Shown: positions 15,921 through 24,834, counted from the first letter of the stretch. The stretch: 64,000 bases of DNA from Fen-1231 sp035286465 (GCA_035286465.1 DATEDF010000051.1:1-64000), one strand, 5' to 3'. Program-made: numbers and translations. Notes: generated by a model from the sequence alone, not told the origin.

Positions 15921-16400
15921 CTAGCGCACGATGAACTCGGCGCGCTGCTCCATCGGATAGTTCGCGCTCGAGAGCGTCGCCACGGCGACGTAGCGGCCCG
16001 GCGCCGCCTCGCGCCATCGCCCCTCGTACTCGAGCGCGTCGCTCGCGCGGAGCACCCGGTTCTGCAGCGCCTGCGTGAACATCCGCCCCACACTCCACCG
16101 CCATACTTCGCGGCCCAGCGTGTCGAGCACGACCAGATCGTGGGTCTGCCCGCTGGGGAAGTTCACCTCGAGCTTCTTCTCGCCGGTGTTCATCACGCGG
16201 AAACCGAAGCGGACGCCGTCGGCGACGTTGACGACCTTGACGTCGAGCGACGCCGCGAGCACGCGCGCGTGGTCCTGGTCGCGGATGCGCGCCCTTGCTG
16301 TGCGCGCGGATGTCGAGGAGTCGCCGCCATGAGGTCTCGGGCCGCATGCGAAGACGAGCACGCCGACCGAGAAGAACGCGAATGCGATTCTGCCGTTCAT
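15921..16400 (-). CDS. Lipoprotein with BsuPI domain (intracellular proteinase inhibitor-like)
   Basis: A 159-residue protein. ATG 16400 gives a short hydrophobic leader (IAFAFFSVGVLVFAC) ending at a lipobox-like Cys; the longer frame to 16,499 would put hydrophilic sequence before it. The domain from about residue 50 has the BsuPI pattern: RFGFRVMNTGEKKLEVNFPS, GQTHDLVVLDTLGREVWRWS and GRMFTQAL. BsuPI is a beta-sandwich first known from a Bacillus proteinase inhibitor, but in many bacteria it is simply a secreted domain of unknown role. It is probably co-transcribed with the MoxR gene downstream. Confidence 0.8.
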   Translation of the reverse strand: MNGRIAFAFFSVGVLVFACGPRPHGGDSSTSARTARARIRDQDHARVLAASLDVKVVNVADGVRFGFRVMNTGEKKLEVNFPSGQTHDLVVLDTLGREVWRWSVGRMFTQALQNRVLRASDALEYEGRWREAAPGRYVAVATLSSANYPMEQRAEFIVR

Positions 16401-16639
16401 GACGCCGATGCGGGGCTGATCGAACGCGGAAAGTGATGATTCACACGCGACATCACAAATCTCACTCGCATTCGCGTGGACTGTAGAACATATCAACACA
16501 CTGACGATTCGTCAAATCGCTCGTCACGGCTAAGTGACTGAGTTTCGGGAGGTTGGTGGGAGGGAGCGGGGGGCGGGGTGCCGCAATGGCCGGAATCGGC
16601 CAGGCGGCTCGCCGTGTGGAACACCGGAAGTCGTTTTGC

Positions 16640-16670
16640 TTGCGCACTTTTTCACAAGCCCGTAACTTCC
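16640..16670 (+). promoter_or_regulatory. Candidate promoter of the atp cluster
   Basis: TTGCGC (16640-16645), a 17-bp spacer and TAACTT (16663-16668) lie just upstream of ATG 16679. A transcript starting seven bases after the -10 would have a leader of only about four bases. No other gene-bearing sequence is seen between 16,401 and 16,678. Confidence 0.4.
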
Positions 16671-16678
16671 ATACCGGA

Positions 16679-17005
16679 ATGCCCAGCGAGGAGCGGCCAG
16701 AGCGCGAGCGGTCGGCCGCCGAGGAGCGGGAAATCGCCCGGCGGCGCGACGAGCTGATCGCCGCGGCCAAGGGCGAGCGGACGGGCGGCCCCGGCTCCGG
16801 GGCGCGGCTCGCAGGGCTCGGGCTCCAGTTCGTCATCGCGATCCTCCTCTGCCTCTTCGCGGGGCAGTGGCTCGACCGGCGGCTTGGTTCGGCGCCCTGG
16901 TTCCTGCTCGCGGGGGTGCTCGTGGGCGCCGCGGCCGGCTTCTATTCGCTCTATCGCGCGCTGGTGGCCGAGAACCGGCGGCTGGACGAGGAGGAGCGGA
17001 AGTGA
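16679..17005 (+). CDS. AtpZ/AtpI-type F0F1 ATP synthase accessory membrane protein
   Basis: A 108-residue protein. The N-terminal 40 residues are highly charged, then two membrane helices follow: LAGLGLQFVIAILLCLFAGQ and WFLLAGVLVGAAAGFYSLYR. WLDRRLGSAPW between them is the typical AtpZ/AtpI loop. AtpI helps assemble the c-ring; AtpZ has been linked to Mg2+ or Ca2+ transport for the enzyme. ATG 16679 was chosen over the upstream frame start because it follows the promoter-like element and the charged segment begins there. It overlaps the next gene (GTGA). Confidence 0.75.
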   Translation: MPSEERPERERSAAEEREIARRRDELIAAAKGERTGGPGSGARLAGLGLQFVIAILLCLFAGQWLDRRLGSAPWFLLAGVLVGAAAGFYSLYRALVAENRRLDEEERK

Positions 17006-17349
17006 GGCGGTGGGCGCTCTGGACCCTCGCGCTCGCGGTCATCGTCGGGGGCGGCTCGTTGCTGGCGACCTGGGCGGTGCCGGGCGAGGCCGTCGCGCGC
17101 GCGGTGTGGACGAGCGCGGGGGTCGCGTTCGTGGTACAGTTGGGAACGTTCGGCCTGGCCCGGGGGGCGCAGCGAACGAACGTGATGGCCGGCTGGGGGG
17201 CGGGGATGGTGATCCGCTTCCTGGCGCTCGCCGTCTATGCCTTGCTCGTGGTCCGGCGGCTCGGGCTCGCCCCGGCGCCGGCGCTGCTCAGTCTGGCGGC
17301 GTTCCTCTTCGTCTCGACGATCGTTGAACCCGTGCTGCTGAAACCGTGA
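17002..17349 (+). CDS. Small membrane protein of the atp cluster (AtpI-like)
   Basis: A 115-residue protein, GTG start inside the previous stop. It is almost entirely hydrophobic, with about four helices (for example ALWTLALAVIVGGGSLLATW and MVIRFLALAVYALLVVRRLG). The position between atpZ and atpB is where uncI/atpI usually lies, and the size and topology fit that role. The sequence has few diagnostic residues, so identification rests on context. Confidence 0.6.
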   Translation: MRRWALWTLALAVIVGGGSLLATWAVPGEAVARAVWTSAGVAFVVQLGTFGLARGAQRTNVMAGWGAGMVIRFLALAVYALLVVRRLGLAPAPALLSLAAFLFVSTIVEPVLLKP

Positions 17350-18335
17350 GAGTTCGCGCCCTGGTGGTCGCCCTGGTGTTCGCGCTCGGCCCGTGGGGGG
17401 CGAGCGCCCAAGGGACGACGAAGGCGCCGGCGAAGGCACCGACGGCAGCGCCTGCGGAGGCGCCCGCCCAGGCGCCCGCGAAGGAGCCGGCGCGCGAGGA
17501 CTACATCACGCCGCACATCTCCGACTCGCGGCACCTCGAGTTGCCGGCCTTCTCCCTGGCCGAGGGGTTCACGCGGGAGGTCGAGCTGCCGCGGTGGAAG
17601 CCGCTCACTGTGTTTGGCGTGGAGCTGGACCTCTCGCCGACCAAGCACGTGGTGTTCCTCCTCCTCTCGGCGACGCTCGTGGCGCTCGTGCTGATCGGCT
17701 CGGCGCGCTCGGTGCAGCGCGCGACGGCGGCGGGGCGGCCGCCGTCGGGATTCGCGAACGCGATCGAGGCGATCGTCCTCTACATCCGGAACGAGGTCAT
17801 CCTGCCCAACGTCGGCCCGCACGGGAACAGGTTCGTGCCGTTCTGCCTGACGCTCTTCTGGATGATCCTCTCGGCGAACCTGCTCGGGCTCGTGCCCTAC
17901 GGTGCGACGGCGACTGGGAACATCTCGGTGACGGCGACGCTCGCGGGCCTCTCCTTTCTCGTCACCGAGATCGCGGGAATGCGCACGCTCGGGAAGGGGT
18001 ACCTGAGCACGATCTTCTACTGGCCGCACGACATGCCGCTCCCCGTGCGTTCGGTGATGACGCTGATCATGACGCCGGTGGAGATCATCTCGAAGTTCAC
18101 GAAGCCGTTCGCGCTGGCGATCCGGCTCTTCGCGAACATGACGGCGGGGCACGTGGTGCTGCTGGCGCTGATCGGGATGGTCTTCACCTTCGGCTCGTGG
18201 ATCATCGCGCCGCTGCCGGCGGCGATGGCGGTGGCGATCATGCTGCTGGAACTGTTCGTGGCGTTTCTGCAGGCGTTCATTTTCACGATGCTGACGTCGG
18301 TGTTCATCGGGCTCATTCGGGAGTCGCACCACTGA
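17346..18335 (+). CDS. atpB: ATP synthase F0 subunit a
   Basis: A 329-residue subunit a, the stator half-channel protein for proton translocation. The essential Arg lies at about residue 260 in KPFALAIRLFANMTAGH. The conserved FCLTLFWMILSANLLGLVPY and the helices after it are present. The first 55 residues are a signal-like leader followed by an Ala/Pro/Lys-rich linker, longer than in most bacteria. GTG start overlaps the previous stop. Next come c, b and delta genes. Confidence 0.93.
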   Translation: MRVRALVVALVFALGPWGASAQGTTKAPAKAPTAAPAEAPAQAPAKEPAREDYITPHISDSRHLELPAFSLAEGFTREVELPRWKPLTVFGVELDLSPTKHVVFLLLSATLVALVLIGSARSVQRATAAGRPPSGFANAIEAIVLYIRNEVILPNVGPHGNRFVPFCLTLFWMILSANLLGLVPYGATATGNISVTATLAGLSFLVTEIAGMRTLGKGYLSTIFYWPHDMPLPVRSVMTLIMTPVEIISKFTKPFALAIRLFANMTAGHVVLLALIGMVFTFGSWIIAPLPAAMAVAIMLLELFVAFLQAFIFTMLTSVFIGLIRESHH

Positions 18336-18369
18336 GCGTGCGGTTCAAACCATTCAACGGAGACCGGCA

Positions 18370-18639
18370 ATGCTTTATCCGCTGCTTCAGGCCGCGGCGT
18401 ACACGAAGGACTTCGCGGCCGCCTGGGCGCAGCTGGGCGCGGGCGTGGGCGCGGGGCTCGCCGTGATCGGCGCGGGAGTCGGCGTCGGCATCATCGGCAG
18501 CAAGGTGGTGGAGGCGCAGGCGCGGCAGCCGGAGATGGCGGCGCGCGTGCAGACCGCCGGGCTGATCTTCGCCGCGCTGGTGGAGGGGGTCGCGCTCTTC
18601 GCGATCGTCATCGCGTTCATGATCCAGGGGAAGTTCTGA
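18370..18639 (+). CDS. atpE: ATP synthase F0 subunit c
   Basis: An 89-residue two-helix proteolipid. Helix 1 has the Gly-repeat GAGVGAGLAVIGAGVGVG and the polar loop EAQARQPE that contacts the central stalk. Helix 2 carries the ion-binding Glu near residue 72 in ALVEGVALFAIVIAF. The residue after Glu is Gly rather than Ser/Thr, and the helix 1 Gln of Na+ enzymes is not evident, so this looks proton-type. It follows atpB after 34 bases and touches atpF. Confidence 0.93.
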   Translation: MLYPLLQAAAYTKDFAAAWAQLGAGVGAGLAVIGAGVGVGIIGSKVVEAQARQPEMAARVQTAGLIFAALVEGVALFAIVIAFMIQGKF

Positions 18640-19235
18640 TGAGGCGGCCGCTCATCGTGGCCGCGCTCGTCGTGGCCGCGCTCGTCGTGACCGCGCTCGT
18701 CGCGACCGCCGCGCCGGCCTTCGCGCAGGAGGCGCACGAGAAGAGTTCGCTGCTGACGCCGCACGGCGGGCTGATGGCGTGGACGCTCGTGGTGTTCGTC
18801 GCCCTGTTCCTCGTGCTCGGCAAGTTCGCGTTCGGGCCCATCACGGCGGCGGTGGAGCGGCGCGAGAAGGCGCTCGAGGACGCGCTGGCGTTCGCCAGGA
18901 AGGACCGCGACGACGCGGCGAAGCTGCTCGAGGAGCACCGGAAGCGGATCGAGTCGGCGCGGGGCGAGGCGCAGCGCTTCATCGCCGAAGGACGGGCGGC
19001 CGCCGAGGCGATGCGGGGGGAGATGCTGGAGCAGACGCGGCAGCAGCAGCAGGAGCTGCTGCAGCGCGCCCGGCGCGACATCGAGTCGGAGAAGTCGAAG
19101 GCGATTGACGTGTTGCGGCGCGAGGCCGTGGACCTCGCGATCGCGGGCGCGTCGAAGGTCATCGAGCGGAACCTCGACGACGCGGGGAACCGCCGGCTGG
19201 TCGAGCGCTATCTCGCGGGGATCGAGGCGCGCTGA
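18639..19235 (+). CDS. atpF: ATP synthase F0 subunit b
   Basis: A 198-residue subunit b. A cleavable-looking leader (to about residue 30) is followed by the membrane helix AWTLVVFVALFLVLGKFAFG and a long charged coiled coil (EKALEDALAFARKDRDDAAK and onward) that forms the peripheral stalk. ATG 18639 overlaps the last base of the atpE stop; its own last base is shared with atpH. Confidence 0.9.
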   Translation: MRRPLIVAALVVAALVVTALVATAAPAFAQEAHEKSSLLTPHGGLMAWTLVVFVALFLVLGKFAFGPITAAVERREKALEDALAFARKDRDDAAKLLEEHRKRIESARGEAQRFIAEGRAAAEAMRGEMLEQTRQQQQELLQRARRDIESEKSKAIDVLRREAVDLAIAGASKVIERNLDDAGNRRLVERYLAGIEAR

Positions 19236-19777
19236 TGCGCGAAGAATCGGTCGTGCGGAACTACGCCGAGGCGCTGCTCACGCTCGCGCGCCGCGCGAAG
19301 GCGGCGGACGAGTGGGCCGGGCTGATCCACGCGGTGGCGGGCGCGGTGGAGCAGGACGTGACGCTGCGCCGCTTTCTCGCCGCGCCGCAGGTGAGCGCGG
19401 GACAGAAGAACGCGGTGCTCGGCAAGGGGCTCGAGGGGAAGGCGCCGCCGCTCTTCATCAGGTTCCTGCAGAAGCTCGTGACGAACCGCCGGCAGCTGCT
19501 GATCCCGCAGATCGCGACGGAGTACGGGAACCTCCTCGATGCGGCGGCCGGGCGGGTGCACGCGCGGGTGACGGTCGCGCGGGCGCTCAGCGCGGACGAC
19601 GAGCGCGCGCTCGCGGCGCGGCTCTCGCAGGCGCTCGGGAAGTCCATCGTGCCGCACGTGCAGGTGAACGCGCGGATCCTGGGCGGCGTGGTGGTGCGCA
19701 TCGGCGACACCGTGATGGACGGATCGGTGCGGCGGCGGCTCGGGGTGCTGCGGGCGCGGATGATGGCGGGGCGGTAG
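19235..19777 (+). CDS. atpH: ATP synthase F1 subunit delta
   Basis: A 180-residue delta subunit that links the peripheral stalk to F1. The N-terminus VVRNYAEALLTLARRAK and the C-terminal ILGGVVVRIGDTVMDGSVRR match the family signature. The operon stops here: the next gene at 19,811 is a peptidase on the other strand, and atpA, atpG, atpD and atpC are not in the window. Confidence 0.92.
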   Translation: MREESVVRNYAEALLTLARRAKAADEWAGLIHAVAGAVEQDVTLRRFLAAPQVSAGQKNAVLGKGLEGKAPPLFIRFLQKLVTNRRQLLIPQIATEYGNLLDAAAGRVHARVTVARALSADDERALAARLSQALGKSIVPHVQVNARILGGVVVRIGDTVMDGSVRRRLGVLRARMMAGR

Positions 19778-19810
19778 GGCACTGAGACGCGGGAGCGGGG
19801 GCGGCGGCCG

Positions 19811-21451
19811 CTACGGAACTCGCTGCACGCTCGCTGGCATCCGCTTGTCCATTGCGGGACGCCCGCGGGTCTCGGCCAACATCCAGACGCTCGCGAAGAT
19901 GGTCCTCGTGACCCGGTGCATCCGGCGCAGGTCGAGCTTGCACGCCTCGTCGCCCGGGCCGTGGTAATCGCCGTGCTCGCCGTTCATCACGTTCACCGTG
20001 AGCACACCGCGCTCGACGAGCGGCGCGGCGCCGGTGCGCGGAAAGAAGTACGGGTGGTCGGCGCGGTCAAACGTGTGGTTCAGTCCGATGCCGAGGTAGT
20101 CGCGATTCGTGCGCTCGAGGAGCGAATCGAGCGCCGTGCTGAGCACGCGCGGCCCGACCACGTAGATCTCCTCGGGACCTGCAAGCTCCTCCTCGCCCTC
20201 GACGTTGGTCCCCGGCTGCTTGCTGCGGCCGATCATGTCCACGTTGAAGTGGGTGACGATGCGCTCGAGCGGCACCGGCGGATGCACCGCGAAATACCGC
20301 GAACCCCAGAGCCCGGATTCCTCGCCTGTGTCCCACACGAACATGACGGACCGGCGCGGGCGCGGCCCGCGCATCATCGCTTCGGCGATCGAGAGCAGCG
20401 CCGCGCTCCCCGATGCGTTGTCGTCCGCGGCATTGAAGATCGTGTCGCCGGCTGTCGCGCCCTCAGCCGCACCGTCGAGGTGTGCGCCGAGCATCACGTA
20501 CTCGTCGCGGAGTGAGCGATCGCGTCCTTCGATCACTGCGACCACGTTGTACGGGCGAAGCTCGGTGGTCGAAGACATGCCGAGGTGGATCGTGGCCGTC
20601 ACGTGGGTAGGAAGCTCGAACGACGGGACGAAATCGCGCTTCTCGCCGTTTGCGAGGACGCTGCGCACACCCTGCGGCGCGCTTGCGAGCAGCGCCGCCG
20701 CGACGTGCGGCTTCGCCCACAGCACCGGGAAGTTCGCGCCGGAGTACGCGCCCGGAGGGTTGGGCGAGAGCGCACGCGACTGGAGCCCGATGCTCCGTGT
20801 CGCTGGCCGCGCCCACCTTGTCAGCATTGGTGGCGGATTGATGAGCACCAGCGCCGCGGCACCCTCCTGCTGCGCGACGAGCTGCGACGGCACCCAGTCG
20901 GAGATGGGCGTTCCCAGCGACCCGAAGGTCTCCCCCTTGGGGAGCACACCTGGCCCGTGAGCGACGATGATGCGCCCTTTCACGGTGACGCCGGCGAACG
21001 GATCGATGCGCTTCTTGGGGACGCGGATCCCGTGGCCCACGTAGGTCATCGGGGCCGTGACGGTTCCCGAGTCGGCGAAGGAGATAACGAGGAAGTCGGC
21101 ACCCTCGCGGAAGTGACGACCGCCGAGCGTGAACCACGTCCGGGCCGTGTCGCGGCGGGCGTTGCGCACGACGTAGTGCTGCAGGAACGTCCCGCCGTCG
21201 CCGGCGGGTGTCAGCCCCGACTGCGTGAGGCGGCGCACGATGTACGCGGCGGCGCTGTCGAGCCCGGGCGACGGTGTGCTGCGGCCCAGGAGCGCGTCGG
21301 AGGCCAGGTAGGTGACGTCGGCGGCGAGCCGCGCGGAGTCTACGGCGTCCGCAGCGGCGCGCACGTTGTCCGGGAGCGTGACCGGATCGCGTCGGGCGCA
21401 GGCGTCGGCCACACAGGCGGCGGCGACTAGAGGGAGGAGACGACGCAGCAT
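19811..21451 (-). CDS. Exported M28-family metallopeptidase
   Basis: A 546-residue zinc aminopeptidase-type protein with a signal peptide or lipoprotein leader (LLPLVAAACVADAC). A PA-like domain at about residues 150-290 interrupts the catalytic domain, as in M28 enzymes. Zn ligands and catalytic residues are visible: GAHLDG (His, Asp), NAADDNASG (bridging Asp), DTGEESG (catalytic Glu), NVDMIGR (Asp) and HGDYHGPGDE (His). It would trim peptides outside the cytoplasm. It converges on atpH. TATACT at 21,502-21,507 (minus strand) could be its -10. Confidence 0.9.
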   Translation of the reverse strand: MLRRLLPLVAAACVADACARRDPVTLPDNVRAAADAVDSARLAADVTYLASDALLGRSTPSPGLDSAAAYIVRRLTQSGLTPAGDGGTFLQHYVVRNARRDTARTWFTLGGRHFREGADFLVISFADSGTVTAPMTYVGHGIRVPKKRIDPFAGVTVKGRIIVAHGPGVLPKGETFGSLGTPISDWVPSQLVAQQEGAAALVLINPPPMLTRWARPATRSIGLQSRALSPNPPGAYSGANFPVLWAKPHVAAALLASAPQGVRSVLANGEKRDFVPSFELPTHVTATIHLGMSSTTELRPYNVVAVIEGRDRSLRDEYVMLGAHLDGAAEGATAGDTIFNAADDNASGSAALLSIAEAMMRGPRPRRSVMFVWDTGEESGLWGSRYFAVHPPVPLERIVTHFNVDMIGRSKQPGTNVEGEEELAGPEEIYVVGPRVLSTALDSLLERTNRDYLGIGLNHTFDRADHPYFFPRTGAAPLVERGVLTVNVMNGEHGDYHGPGDEACKLDLRRMHRVTRTIFASVWMLAETRGRPAMDKRMPASVQRVP

Positions 21452-21670
21452 GACGACACCTCATCGGTCCCTGATCGGAGTCTCAATCGGCCCCGCGCGA
21501 GTATATGGCGAGCGGCGGAGCACGGCAACCGGCACGCACGGCGACTGCCGCCGCTCTACCCCATCCTGCACCGACTCCTGCCTCGTTCTCGGCGCGCGGA
21601 GGCTGTGAGCACGCTTGTGCCGGCCCATAACTCCCGGCGCGACGCATCGTCGAACATGTGAGTCACTTCA

Positions 21671-22840
21671 ATGCGATGCCTTCTCTACGCGCTCCTCTGG
21701 TTCGCCACGGTCGCGTGTGGCTCTTCACCAGCCACCACGGAACCCACGACCGCGCTGCAGGTGCGTCTGGTCAAGACGGTCACGCTCACCACCGACGCAG
21801 ACGGCGGCTCCGCACGGCCGGAGATCGTCGCGACGGCCAACCGCGTGTTCGTTCTCTTTCTCGGGAACATCGCCGGCGGAGGCAACCGGACGTTCGATCT
21901 GAGAATCTACGACCGCGATCTCAACACGGTGCTAGGCTCCAGGACCCTCGTATCAACAACCGCGCAGTATGGCGGCCCCACCGACATCAGAGTCGCCGCT
22001 GACGGGCAGTACCTGTACGCATTCTACGAGACGCACAAACCCACGTCGCCGACGGCTGCCACGACCTGGCTCTGGGGTGCGAAGTTTGCGCTCGACGACA
22101 ACTTTGCCCGGGTCGCCTTCACTGCGCCCATCGCGAGCAGCAGCCCGATGTCGGAACTCGGTGATGGGGGCGAGCTGCTCGACGATCCCGCGCCTCTGGT
22201 GGGACCAACCTCGGTGTTCATCGTGACTCGCCTCAAGTACTCGATCGCCAGAGCGGGCCGGACGGTTTACCGAGTGCGAGAGTTCAGCAAGGCCGATCTG
22301 ACCAGGTTGTTCGAGTTCGACCTCGACTTGTCCAGTGTCGCCGATGGGCGAGCGCGAGTGACGAGTCTTCTCTTCTGGAACAACAGCATCCTGATGGCGC
22401 TGGCGACGACCGTTTCGGATCAGGGAGTGAACGAGAGCAATGACGATGGCGCGCTCTCGGATGTCATCCTCGTGCGCCTGCGACCGGATTGGACCCTCGA
22501 CCCTCAACGGGTCGTTCAGACCGTTTCGGCGGAGGCAAACGATCGGGAGAACTACGTCTCCGGCTTCGACACTGACGGCGAGCTTTTCTATGTCACCTAC
22601 AAGCAGGCAGTGGGCAGCCCACCGTCAGGAGAGCAGAGAGCCTGGATCAAGATGTTCGACGGAGATTTCAAGCGGGTTCTTGCCGAGCAGGTGAAGAGCA
22701 CGGGATGGGGTCCGAGCGGAGGGGAGATCCGGCCTTCGCTGGAAGTGCTGGGAAACAGGATCTTTTCGGGACAGAGCAGTGGTCAGGGCCTCGGGGCAGG
22801 GAATGCAGAGCTGTTCGTCTATGAGGTGGTCGGGAAGTAG
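21671..22840 (+). CDS. Hypothetical lipoprotein, probably beta-propeller
   Basis: A 389-residue protein with a lipoprotein signal (LLYALLWFATVACGSS, Cys at 16). I do not recognise the family. The mature part is beta-rich, with repeated units such as RPEIVATANRVFVLFLGN, TDIRVAADGQYLYAFYETHK and FDTDGELFYVTYKQ, reminiscent of sialidase-like or other propeller folds. Its codon usage is less GC-extreme than that of the genes around it. It stands alone: a divergent peptidase upstream and a new transcription unit 58 bases downstream. Confidence 0.6.
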   Translation: MRCLLYALLWFATVACGSSPATTEPTTALQVRLVKTVTLTTDADGGSARPEIVATANRVFVLFLGNIAGGGNRTFDLRIYDRDLNTVLGSRTLVSTTAQYGGPTDIRVAADGQYLYAFYETHKPTSPTAATTWLWGAKFALDDNFARVAFTAPIASSSPMSELGDGGELLDDPAPLVGPTSVFIVTRLKYSIARAGRTVYRVREFSKADLTRLFEFDLDLSSVADGRARVTSLLFWNNSILMALATTVSDQGVNESNDDGALSDVILVRLRPDWTLDPQRVVQTVSAEANDRENYVSGFDTDGELFYVTYKQAVGSPPSGEQRAWIKMFDGDFKRVLAEQVKSTGWGPSGGEIRPSLEVLGNRIFSGQSSGQGLGAGNAELFVYEVVGK

Positions 22841-22863
22841 CGCTCCCGGTTGCGATCCGGCCT

Positions 22864-22871
22864 TATCTTTT
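22864..22871 (+). promoter_or_regulatory. Candidate -10 (TATCTTTT) of the sugar-activation cluster
   Basis: TATCTT at 22864-22869, 29 bases before ATG 22899, at the head of a run of eight overlapping or nearly touching genes. Fits the TAnnTTT pattern seen elsewhere in the window. Confidence 0.35.
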
Positions 22872-22898
22872 CCCCCGCGCGCGCCCAGATTCAGGGCG

Positions 22899-23474
22899 AT
22901 GAGCGACCTCCCCCTCGACCGTCGCGCCTTCTTCTCGCAGGGCCTCCGCCGGATGCTGGGCAAGGCCGTGGACGTCGTCCAGGCGCGCGTCGTCGCGGGG
23001 CGCTACGTCCGTCCGCCCGGCGCGCTCCCCGAGCCGGCCTTCCTCGCCGCGTGCACGCGGTGCGGCGAGTGCGATCGCGTCTGTCCCGTGCACGCCATCC
23101 ACGTGCTGGGCACCGAGCACGGGCTGGCCGCCGGGACGCCCGCGCTCGACGTGAACCACACGGCGTGCGTGATGTGCACGGAGATGCCGTGCGCCGCCGT
23201 GTGCCCCACGGACGCGCTCGACGTGCCGGAGGATGGCTGGCTCGGCGTGCGCATGGCGGTGATCGCGATTGACGAGGAGCGCTGCATCGCGCACCGCGAC
23301 ATCTCGTGCGGCGTCTGCGCGCGTGTGTGCCCGGTGGGGGAGGCGGCGCTCGCGCTCGACCCGCGCGGCCGGCCGGTGCTCGGCGCGGCGTGCACCGGGT
23401 GCGGCACCTGCATCAGCGCGTGCGTGACGTCGCCCAGCTCGATCGCGGCCCGGGCGATCGGAGCCTACCAGTGA
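22899..23474 (+). CDS. NapF/NapG-like polyferredoxin (four Cys clusters)
   Basis: A 191-residue protein with four cysteine groups: CTRCGECDRVCP, CVMCTEMPCAAVCP, CGVCARVCP and CTGCGTCISACV. The spacing is that of 4Fe-4S proteins of the NapF/NapG/MauM group, which pass electrons to or from periplasmic or membrane redox enzymes. An RRAFFSQG near the N-terminus resembles a Tat motif, but no hydrophobic stretch follows, so a cytoplasmic location is more likely. No nap or mau genes are nearby; its stop overlaps a cupin gene, an unexpected partner. Confidence 0.82.
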   Translation: MSDLPLDRRAFFSQGLRRMLGKAVDVVQARVVAGRYVRPPGALPEPAFLAACTRCGECDRVCPVHAIHVLGTEHGLAAGTPALDVNHTACVMCTEMPCAAVCPTDALDVPEDGWLGVRMAVIAIDEERCIAHRDISCGVCARVCPVGEAALALDPRGRPVLGAACTGCGTCISACVTSPSSIAARAIGAYQ

Positions 23475-23845
23475 GCGGTCACGTCGAGGTGCGCGTCGTG
23501 CCGAAGCCGTGGGGGCACGAGACGATCTGGGCCGAGACCGACCGCTACGTGGGCAAGCTGCTCCACATCAAGGCGGGCCACGCGCTTTCGGTGCAGTACC
23601 ACAACGAGAAGGACGAGACGATCCACCTCCTGCGCGGGGAGATGATCTACCGCGTGCGGACGCCGGACGGCGCGCTCGTGGACGTGCGGCTCACGGCGGG
23701 CGAGAGCTATCGCAACGAGCCCGGCACGGTGCACCAGATGGAAGCGATCACCGATTGCGACGTCCTCGAGGCGAGCACGCCGCACCTCGACGACGTCGTG
23801 CGGCTCGCCGACCGCTACGGCCGCGAGGGGACGAGCGCGCCGTGA
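23471..23845 (+). CDS. Cupin, mannose-6-phosphate isomerase-like
   Basis: A 124-residue single-domain cupin starting at GTG 23471. The start VVPKPWGHETIWAETD, the ligand region QYHNEKDETIHLL and the GTVHQMEA motif match the C-terminal cupin domain of type II phosphomannose isomerase/guanylyltransferases. Such stand-alone cupins may isomerise sugar phosphates, but activity is not assured. Both ends overlap neighbours (GTGA), and the next gene is a sugar nucleotidyltransferase, which supports a sugar-phosphate role. Confidence 0.75.
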   Translation: MSGHVEVRVVPKPWGHETIWAETDRYVGKLLHIKAGHALSVQYHNEKDETIHLLRGEMIYRVRTPDGALVDVRLTAGESYRNEPGTVHQMEAITDCDVLEASTPHLDDVVRLADRYGREGTSAP

Positions 23846-24834
23846 AGGTCATCATCCCGCTCGCGGGGAAGGGCACGCGCCTCCGCCCGCACACGCACAC
23901 GGTGCCCAAGCCGATGCTCAGGATCGCCGGGAAGCCGGTGATGGACTACATCCTCGACGACCTCAGGAAACTGGGCGGCATCGAGGAGGTCATCTACATC
24001 ACCGGGCACCTCAAGGAGGCGGTGGAGGTGCACGCGCGCTCGGCGTACCCGCAGCTCCGCTCGACGTTCATCGAGCAGAAGGTGCAGGACGGCACCGCGG
24101 GTGCGGTGGCGCTCGCCAAGTCGCATGTCAAGGGGCCCGTCCTGATTGTCTTCGTGGACACGATCTTCGACGCGGACCTCTCCGTGATCAGGACGTGCGC
24201 GGACGACGGGATCATCTGGACGAAGGAGGTCGAGGACTGGCAGCGCTTCGGCGTGGTCGTCACGGACGCCGCCGGTCACATGACGCGCATCGTCGAGAAG
24301 CCGAAGACGGCGGTCTCGAAGCGGGCGAACATCGGACTGTACTACGTGAAGGACTGGAAGCGGCTCTTCGAGGGGATCGCGCACGTGCTCAAGCAGCCGC
24401 CCGCCAAGGGCGGCGAGTGGTACCTCACCGACGCGTTCCAGTGGATGATCGAGCAGGGCGCGAAGCTCAGGGTGCTCGACGCGGCGGGCTGGTACGACGC
24501 GGGGAAGCTCGACACGCTGCTCGAGACGAACCGCGCGATGCTGGCCAAGGGGCGCGCGCGCAGGCCGGCCGGACTCAAGGCGTGCACGATCATAGACCCG
24601 GTCTACATCGAGGACACGGTCGTGCTCACCGGCTCGACCATCGGGCCGAACGTCTCGATCTCGGCGGGCTCGAAGGTGCTCACGTCCACGCTGCGCGACA
24701 CGATCGTGGGGTCGGACACGCGGATCGCGGATTCCCACCTCGCGAACTCACTCGTCGGCGACCACGTGGTGATCGAGAAGTTCTCCGGCGAGGCGACGAT
24801 CGGGGACTACACCGAACTGCGGGGGAACCCATGA
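23842..24834 (+). CDS. Sugar-1-phosphate nucleotidyltransferase with left-handed beta-helix
   Basis: A 330-residue RmlA/GlmU-like enzyme. The signature PLAGKGTRLRPHTHTVPKPM binds the nucleotide; FVDTIFDAD corresponds to the metal-binding Asp region. From about residue 240 the hexapeptide pattern (IIDPVYIEDTVVLTGSTIGP) is a left-handed beta-helix, as in glucose-1-phosphate thymidylyl- and N-acetylhexosamine-1-phosphate uridylyltransferases. Activated sugar specificity cannot be told. Translationally coupled to the cupin and to the GH109-like gene. Confidence 0.82.
   Translation: MKVIIPLAGKGTRLRPHTHTVPKPMLRIAGKPVMDYILDDLRKLGGIEEVIYITGHLKEAVEVHARSAYPQLRSTFIEQKVQDGTAGAVALAKSHVKGPVLIVFVDTIFDADLSVIRTCADDGIIWTKEVEDWQRFGVVVTDAAGHMTRIVEKPKTAVSKRANIGLYYVKDWKRLFEGIAHVLKQPPAKGGEWYLTDAFQWMIEQGAKLRVLDAAGWYDAGKLDTLLETNRAMLAKGRARRPAGLKACTIIDPVYIEDTVVLTGSTIGPNVSISAGSKVLTSTLRDTIVGSDTRIADSHLANSLVGDHVVIEKFSGEATIGDYTELRGNP

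Noticed and set aside
15910..15923. TAGATTTC five bases before the MoxR GTG as a -10 for a leaderless gene
   Set aside because: The TAG is the stop codon of the upstream lipoprotein gene, so the match may be coincidental; translational coupling explains the spacing.
14986..15924. 312-codon plus-strand frame opposite the MoxR gene
   Set aside because: Shadow of a well-defined AAA+ gene.
22899..22960. Tat export of the four-cluster Fe-S protein
   Set aside because: RRAFF is present, but no hydrophobic segment follows, so export is not supported.
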